9,520 bases of DNA. It comes from Ruminococcaceae bacterium UBA3751. Lineage in GTDB: Bacteria > Bacillota > Clostridia > Oscillospirales > Acutalibacteraceae. Shown piece by piece: positions 6,453 to 9,520 of this stretch. The notes beneath the pieces are model-generated. The model had not been told where the DNA came from. It saw nothing but the letters and a program-made list of their open reading frames with translations, and searched no databases. The DNA lies in the NCBI GenBank assembly GCA_002371215.1, contig DFGL01000032.1, positions 1 to 9,520 on the forward strand, in the 5' to 3' direction. The translations under genes were made by a program, and so were the position numbers. Each line of letters opens with the position of its first letter. The stretch's first letter is position 1.

Positions 6453-7747
6453 AACTCTCTGCCTCCGAAGGTGTTGATAAATAATTTGCGCATTTTCATC
6501 ATAGCCGTATAGGTTGAAAAAATCACAAAGTCGTTTTCGCTGTTTTTTATAAGGCTTATAAGCCGTTTATAATCCTCTCCGTCTATTATTTTAGTTGTCT
6601 TTATTCCGTCGTATTTCAGTCTGAGCGCCATATCAAGCGAGCGCGTTCCGACGGTGTAAATGCTTTTGCATTTTTCATTTATTCTGCAAAAATCACTGTC
6701 CCAAATCCAGCTTATATCGCGCCCGTCTGCATCGTTATCATTAAGCGCAAACGCCATATCAAGTCCGCCCTTAACCGAGCAGATATAGTTGATACAGCTC
6801 GTCAGCCCCGCAGGATTTTTAACTAAAAGCAAAAGCACGGTTTTTCCGTTATTATCAAAGCTTTCCATCCGTCCGAACGCCCCTTTAAAGGTGCAGAGCT
6901 CCTCGGTTTTACCGATTTTCAGCTCATTTATAACTGCCGCCGCGGCGCAGAAATTATAAAGATTGTAAAGCCCGCCGAGAGAGGTTGAGGCGAGCCTTCC
7001 GTTAATAATAAATCCCGTTTTTGAAATATCGCTTATCTCATAGTCAGGAGTGCTTCTGCCGAACTTGCATTCAGGGCAGAAAAAGTCGCCGAGCTGGGAA
7101 ATGGTATGGCTTTTGTATTTCAGCTCCGCAGAGCAGAAGGGACAAAATCTGCTGTCCGAAACCGCAGGTGCATTAAGGTTTGCGTTAATGCCGAAGGTAA
7201 TGGTTTTGTTTTTGCAGGTTTTTCGCAGTGAACTGCTCAGAGGGTCGTCTGCATTAAGGAAAAGAATACATTCCGGTATGTTGTCAATGCCCGATTTTAT
7301 TTTTGAAAGCGTATGGGTTACCTCGCCGTATCTGTCAAGCTGGTCGCGGAAAACGTTGGTAACGACAAGGGCTTTTGCGTCTATGTATCTTGAAATCAGC
7401 GGAAGGCTGTTTTCATCGCATTCAAGGATTGCGATTTCCTTTTTACAGCGCCCGAAAACGGTTGAGTTCATAATAAATGCGGTAGTAACTCCGCTTAGCA
7501 TATTCGCTCCGCCTTTGTTAATGAAATACGGGCGGTTTTCGCTTTTCAGCGCGTGCTCAATAAGGGCGCAGGTGGTCGTTTTTCCGTTAGTCCCCGTAAC
7601 GCAGATTATTTTTGTACCGCGGGAAAGCTTTGTCAGTATATCATATTTCAATTTAAGCGCTATCTTTCCCGGGAGAGATGTAGCGCCGCGGTTAAACAGC
7701 CTTAGCAAGAGGGCTGTCAGTTTTGCAATAATAATTGTAATAATCAT
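6443..7747 (-). CDS. murT: MurT, ATP-dependent subunit of lipid II isoglutaminyl synthase
   Basis: A 434-residue Mur-ligase-like protein that activates the D-Glu carboxylate of lipid II with ATP and uses ammonia from GatD. The central domain has the P-loop CVTGTNGKTTT (49-59) and the VVTNVFRDQLDRYGE region (128-142). A four-Cys zinc ribbon, CPFC (202-205) and CPEC (224-227), is the insertion specific to MurT. The C-terminal DUF1727-type domain contains DGRDISWIWD (341-350); Asp350 corresponds to the MurT aspartate that completes the Cys-His-Asp triad of the complex. N-terminal FNRGATSLPGKIALK (18-32) matches the family's conserved start region, supporting an initiation near here. The ATG at 7747 has no Shine-Dalgarno sequence; the upstream bases are AT-rich, and a TATAAA six bases before the ATG would give a leaderless mRNA. 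Codons 2-5 form one arm of an inverted repeat shared with the divergent promoter. Confidence 0.95.
   Translation of the reverse strand: MIITIIIAKLTALLLRLFNRGATSLPGKIALKLKYDILTKLSRGTKIICVTGTNGKTTTCALIEHALKSENRPYFINKGGANMLSGVTTAFIMNSTVFGRCKKEIAILECDENSLPLISRYIDAKALVVTNVFRDQLDRYGEVTHTLSKIKSGIDNIPECILFLNADDPLSSSLRKTCKNKTITFGINANLNAPAVSDSRFCPFCSAELKYKSHTISQLGDFFCPECKFGRSTPDYEISDISKTGFIINGRLASTSLGGLYNLYNFCAAAAVINELKIGKTEELCTFKGAFGRMESFDNNGKTVLLLLVKNPAGLTSCINYICSVKGGLDMAFALNDNDADGRDISWIWDSDFCRINEKCKSIYTVGTRSLDMALRLKYDGIKTTKIIDGEDYKRLISLIKNSENDFVIFSTYTAMMKMRKLFINTFGGREFWE
6462..6466 (-). promoter_or_regulatory. Ribosome binding site that supports the TTG start of gatD
   Basis: GGAGG on the minus strand, inside the 3' end of murT, is 9 bases upstream of the TTG at 6452-6450. 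It decides the choice of this non-ATG start, which also retains the conserved first beta strand of GatD. Confidence 0.75.
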
Positions 7748-7753
7748 ATTAAA

Positions 7754-7759
7754 TTTATA
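7754..7759 (-). promoter_or_regulatory. Candidate -10 box for murT, giving a leaderless mRNA
   Basis: TATAAA on the minus strand is separated by six bases from the murT ATG (7747), so transcription would begin at or very close to the A of the start codon. No convincing -35 exists (ATCATA at 17 bases matches 3 of 6). TATGAT, overlapping the start codon, is a rival -10 that would place the start point inside murT. Confidence 0.35.
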
Positions 7760-7787
7760 TTGATTAAACGGTGAGATATGATATAAT
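7760..7787 (+). promoter_or_regulatory. Extended -10 sigma-A promoter of the phosphatase/radical SAM operon
   Basis: TTGATT (7760-7765), 16 bases, then TATAAT (7782-7787) preceded by TG (7779-7780), which makes an extended -10 (TGATATAAT). AAGGAG (7801-7806) and the ATG (7814) follow at normal distances. The -35 box directly abuts the candidate murT -10, so the divergent promoters overlap and may compete. Confidence 0.82.
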
Positions 7788-7813
7788 TATTACAATAAAT
7801 AAGGAGAAATGCT

Positions 7814-8578
7814 ATGCTTGAAAAAATTGTTGAAATAGTTAAAAGAGCGGGTGAAATCTATAAAGGCGCCGGTGATGATTTGGGCGTTCAGGAAAAGGGC
7901 TCGGCGGTAAATCTTGTTACAAAATACGATAAAATGATTCAGGATTTTCTCGTTGAGGAATTCACAAAGCTTATACCCTCGGCGAGTTTTCTTGACGAGG
8001 AGGGCGAGGGCGACAACGTTCTTACAAACGGCTACTGCTTTATAATTGACCCTATTGACGGAACAACAAATTTTATAAAGGGCTATCAGCACAGCGCAAT
8101 TTCCGTTGGTCTTGCAAAGGATAAGGAAATAATCATAGGCGTTGTTATGGACCCTGACCTTGACAATATTTACTACGCTGAAAAGGGAAAGGGCGCATAC
8201 CTTAACGGTAAGCCGATTAGGGTAAGCGACTGCGATATGGAGCATTCGCTTGTGCTTTTCGGAACCTGCCCTTATGAGCATGAGCTCGCGCATAAAACCT
8301 TTGCCGTTACCGAGGAAATATTTTACAGAGCGGTTGAGGTACGCCGCGGCGGCTCTGCGGCGCTTGATATATGCTACGTTGCCGCGGGCAAGTCGGATTT
8401 GTACTATGAGTTTATTCTCCGTCCGTGGGACTGGGCGGGCGCAACGCTGATTCTTAACGAAGCGGGCGGAATTGCAACAACCTGCCTCGGAGAGCCTGTA
8501 GACGCGGATAAAATTCAGTCATACTGCTGCGGAAATGCAAAGAATCTTAAGGAGTTTTATGAGATATACAACGCTTAA
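7814..8578 (+). CDS. Inositol monophosphatase family protein (SuhB-like)
   Basis: A 254-residue Mg2+-dependent, Li+-sensitive-type phosphatase of the inositol monophosphatase/SuhB family. The metal ligands are intact: Glu62 in LDEEGEG (60-66), Asp79 and Asp82 in DPIDGTTNF (79-87), and Asp206 in PWDWAGATLILNEAGG (204-219). RRGGSAALD (177-185) is the conserved substrate-side segment. Substrates in this family include myo-inositol 1-phosphate, fructose-1,6-bisphosphate, histidinol phosphate and PAP; sequence alone does not separate these, so a broad sugar-phosphatase or inositol-phosphate role is the limit. Length is normal and the protein is cytoplasmic. AAGGAG lies 7 bases before the ATG, downstream of a strong promoter. 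Its 3' end overlaps the next gene by 20 bases, indicating translational coupling. Confidence 0.93.
   Translation: MLEKIVEIVKRAGEIYKGAGDDLGVQEKGSAVNLVTKYDKMIQDFLVEEFTKLIPSASFLDEEGEGDNVLTNGYCFIIDPIDGTTNFIKGYQHSAISVGLAKDKEIIIGVVMDPDLDNIYYAEKGKGAYLNGKPIRVSDCDMEHSLVLFGTCPYEHELAHKTFAVTEEIFYRAVEVRRGGSAALDICYVAAGKSDLYYEFILRPWDWAGATLILNEAGGIATTCLGEPVDADKIQSYCCGNAKNLKEFYEIYNA
8549..8554 (+). promoter_or_regulatory. Ribosome binding site deciding the start of the radical SAM gene
   Basis: AAGGAG lies four bases before ATG 8559-8561, within the phosphatase gene. It favours this start over an upstream in-frame ATG at 8535, which has no such site and would add eight residues (MQRILRSF) before the conserved MRYTTLNSYLKERFG. 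Confidence 0.75.
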
Positions 8579-9482
8579 TTCCTACCTTAAAGAGCGTTTC
8601 GGCTGTAAGGTTTATAAGCTCGCCGTTGACGGCGGTTTTACCTGCCCTAACCGTGACGGTACGCTCGGAACGGGGGGCTGTATCTTCTGCTCTGCGGGCG
8701 GAAGCGGTGAGTTTGCTCAGAGCAGGGAACTTTCCGTTGCCGAGCAGCTTGAAAAGGGCAAGGCGCTCGTTTCAAAAAAGATAAAAAGCGGAAAATATAT
8801 AGCGTATTTTCAGGCGTTTACAAATACTTATGCTCCGCCCGAAATGCTGAGAAAGCTCTATCTTGAAGCGATAGAGAGCCCCGATATTGTTGCACTTTCA
8901 GTTGCAACGCGCCCTGATTGCCTCGGCAGCGGCGTTCTTGAAGTGCTTGACGAGATAAATAAAATAAAGCCCGTTTTTGTTGAGCTCGGGCTTCAGAGTA
9001 TACACGAAAGAACGGCGCAGTATATAAGACGAGGCTATCCTCTTGAGGTGTATGACAAAGCGGTAGAGGATTTACATAACATAGGAATAAACGTCGTTAC
9101 CCACCTTATTGTCGGGCTGCCCGATGAAACAGAGGCGGATATTCTCGAAAGCGTCAGATACGTCTGCAGGGTAACTGACGGGATTAAGCTTCAGCTTCTT
9201 CATATTCTTGAGGGTACGGATTTGGCTGAGGAGTATAAAAGCGGAAAAATCCGAACGCTCACCCTTGACGAATATGTTGAAATCATTAAAAAGTGCGTTG
9301 AAGTTATCCCTGAAAGCGTTGTGATTCACCGCCTTACGGGCGACGGTGCAAAGCGCGATTTAATCGCTCCGCTCTGGTCTGCGGATAAAAAAACGGTTCT
9401 TAACAGAATAAACAAAGCACTCAGCGAAGGGGCGTCCATCATAAAGAATGTTAGCTCTAAAATCGCCTCTTTTTCGCTATAA
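8559..9482 (+). CDS. TIGR01212-type radical SAM protein (YhcC family)
   Basis: With the start at 8559 this is a 307-residue radical SAM enzyme of the YhcC/TIGR01212 family, whose reaction is not established. MRYTTLNSYLKERFGCKVYKL is the family's usual N-terminus, followed by DGGFTCPNRDG. The cluster cysteines are Cys29, Cys41 and Cys44 (CX11CX2C), wider than the classic CX3CX2C but normal for this family. Further conserved parts are YFQAFTNTYAP (83-93), ATRPDCL (116-122), ELGLQS (142-147), THLIVGLPDET (181-191) and HRLTGDG near 263-269. No second iron-sulfur domain is seen. It overlaps the upstream phosphatase by 20 bases, and the two share a promoter; no functional link between them is evident. 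An inverted repeat just after the stop probably ends the transcript. Confidence 0.93.
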   Translation: MRYTTLNSYLKERFGCKVYKLAVDGGFTCPNRDGTLGTGGCIFCSAGGSGEFAQSRELSVAEQLEKGKALVSKKIKSGKYIAYFQAFTNTYAPPEMLRKLYLEAIESPDIVALSVATRPDCLGSGVLEVLDEINKIKPVFVELGLQSIHERTAQYIRRGYPLEVYDKAVEDLHNIGINVVTHLIVGLPDETEADILESVRYVCRVTDGIKLQLLHILEGTDLAEEYKSGKIRTLTLDEYVEIIKKCVEVIPESVVIHRLTGDGAKRDLIAPLWSADKKTVLNRINKALSEGASIIKNVSSKIASFSL

Positions 9483-9497
9483 TTGCGTTAAAAAACG

Positions 9498-9520
9498 GGT
9501 TAAGGCGGCAAGCCTTAACC
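9498..9520 (+). terminator. Perfect hairpin at window edge, probable terminator
   Basis: GGTTAAGGC (9498-9506) and GCCTTAACC (9512-9520) form a perfect 9-bp stem around GGCAA, starting 15 bases after the radical SAM stop. An A run (9490-9495) precedes it. The window ends at the last stem base, so the T run needed to confirm it cannot be seen. Confidence 0.7.

Larger units (their letters stand above)
7734..7796. repeat. 11-bp perfect inverted repeat flanking the divergent promoters
   Basis: ATTGTAATAAT (7734-7744) and its exact reverse complement ATTATTACAAT (7786-7796) flank the murT/phosphatase promoter region. The match extends to 16 bp (7734-7749 against ATATG 7776-7780 plus 7786-7796) if five bases, ATATA 7781-7785, are allowed as an insertion in the right copy. 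The left arm lies within murT codons 2-5; the right arm overlaps the last bases of the plus-strand -10 box and runs into the leader. Arm centres are 52 bp apart. It may be a paired operator, but both arms are AT-rich. Confidence 0.5.

Noticed and set aside
7050..7763. 237-codon open frame antisense to murT
   Set aside because: It lies entirely over the murT coding region and its start, has no recognisable domain or ribosome binding site, and follows from the codon use of murT, whose motifs are clear.
7790..8293. 167-codon open frame antisense to the inositol-phosphatase-like gene
   Set aside because: The sense strand encodes an intact enzyme with all metal ligands; the antisense product resembles nothing and has no supporting signals.
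8535..8558. Upstream ATG for the radical SAM gene, adding eight residues
   Set aside because: It lacks a ribosome binding site and family similarity; the ATG at 8559 has AAGGAG before it and starts exactly at the conserved N-terminus.

Overview
The window looks like a chromosomal segment of a low-to-moderate GC Gram-positive bacterium of the class Clostridia (Bacillota), probably a gut-type Oscillospirales/Ruminococcus relative. This rests on strong AGGAGG-type ribosome binding sites, consensus sigma-A promoters, a MurT/GatD peptidoglycan amidation pair, an ER-type (Ser/His) S26-like peptidase beside an ABC exporter, and an S1-domain protein with a long acidic Ala/Pro tail. The taxonomic call is inference; there is no rRNA or other marker gene. 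The genes are tightly packed: no gene-free stretch is longer than about 90 bases, and no tRNA, rRNA, CRISPR array, insertion sequence or phage gene is visible.

Layout. Bases 1-431 hold the 3' end of an S1 RNA-binding-domain protein, ending in seven copies of a 33-bp repeat and a hairpin terminator. A short GC-rich hairpin follows, then a plus-strand AlkD-type DNA glycosylase gene (517-1200). A strong, probably bidirectional terminator (about 1203-1251) separates it from a long minus-strand run covering 7747 down to 1250: murT, gatD, an S24/S26-family peptidase, an ABC exporter, a cytoplasmic glycoside hydrolase family 2 enzyme and a cyclophilin. The last four are nearly contiguous (gaps of 3, 0 and 13 bases) and are preceded by a near-consensus promoter in the 63-base gap after gatD. 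A divergent promoter region (about 7734-7813) separates murT from a plus-strand pair, an inositol-monophosphatase-family gene overlapping a YhcC-type radical SAM gene. That pair ends at a perfect hairpin cut by the window edge.

How the genes work together. MurT and GatD form the lipid II isoglutaminyl synthase, which amidates the D-Glu of the peptidoglycan stem; their coding regions overlap by 10 bases and gatD appears to start at TTG. The peptidase and exporter look like the processing and export part of a small secretion unit whose substrate gene is not in the window. Why they share a transcript with a cytoplasmic GH2 hydrolase and a cyclophilin is the main open question here. Most of the rest is ordinary housekeeping. 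The other item worth a second look is an 11-bp perfect inverted repeat flanking the murT/suhB-like divergent promoters, with arm centres 52 bp apart.
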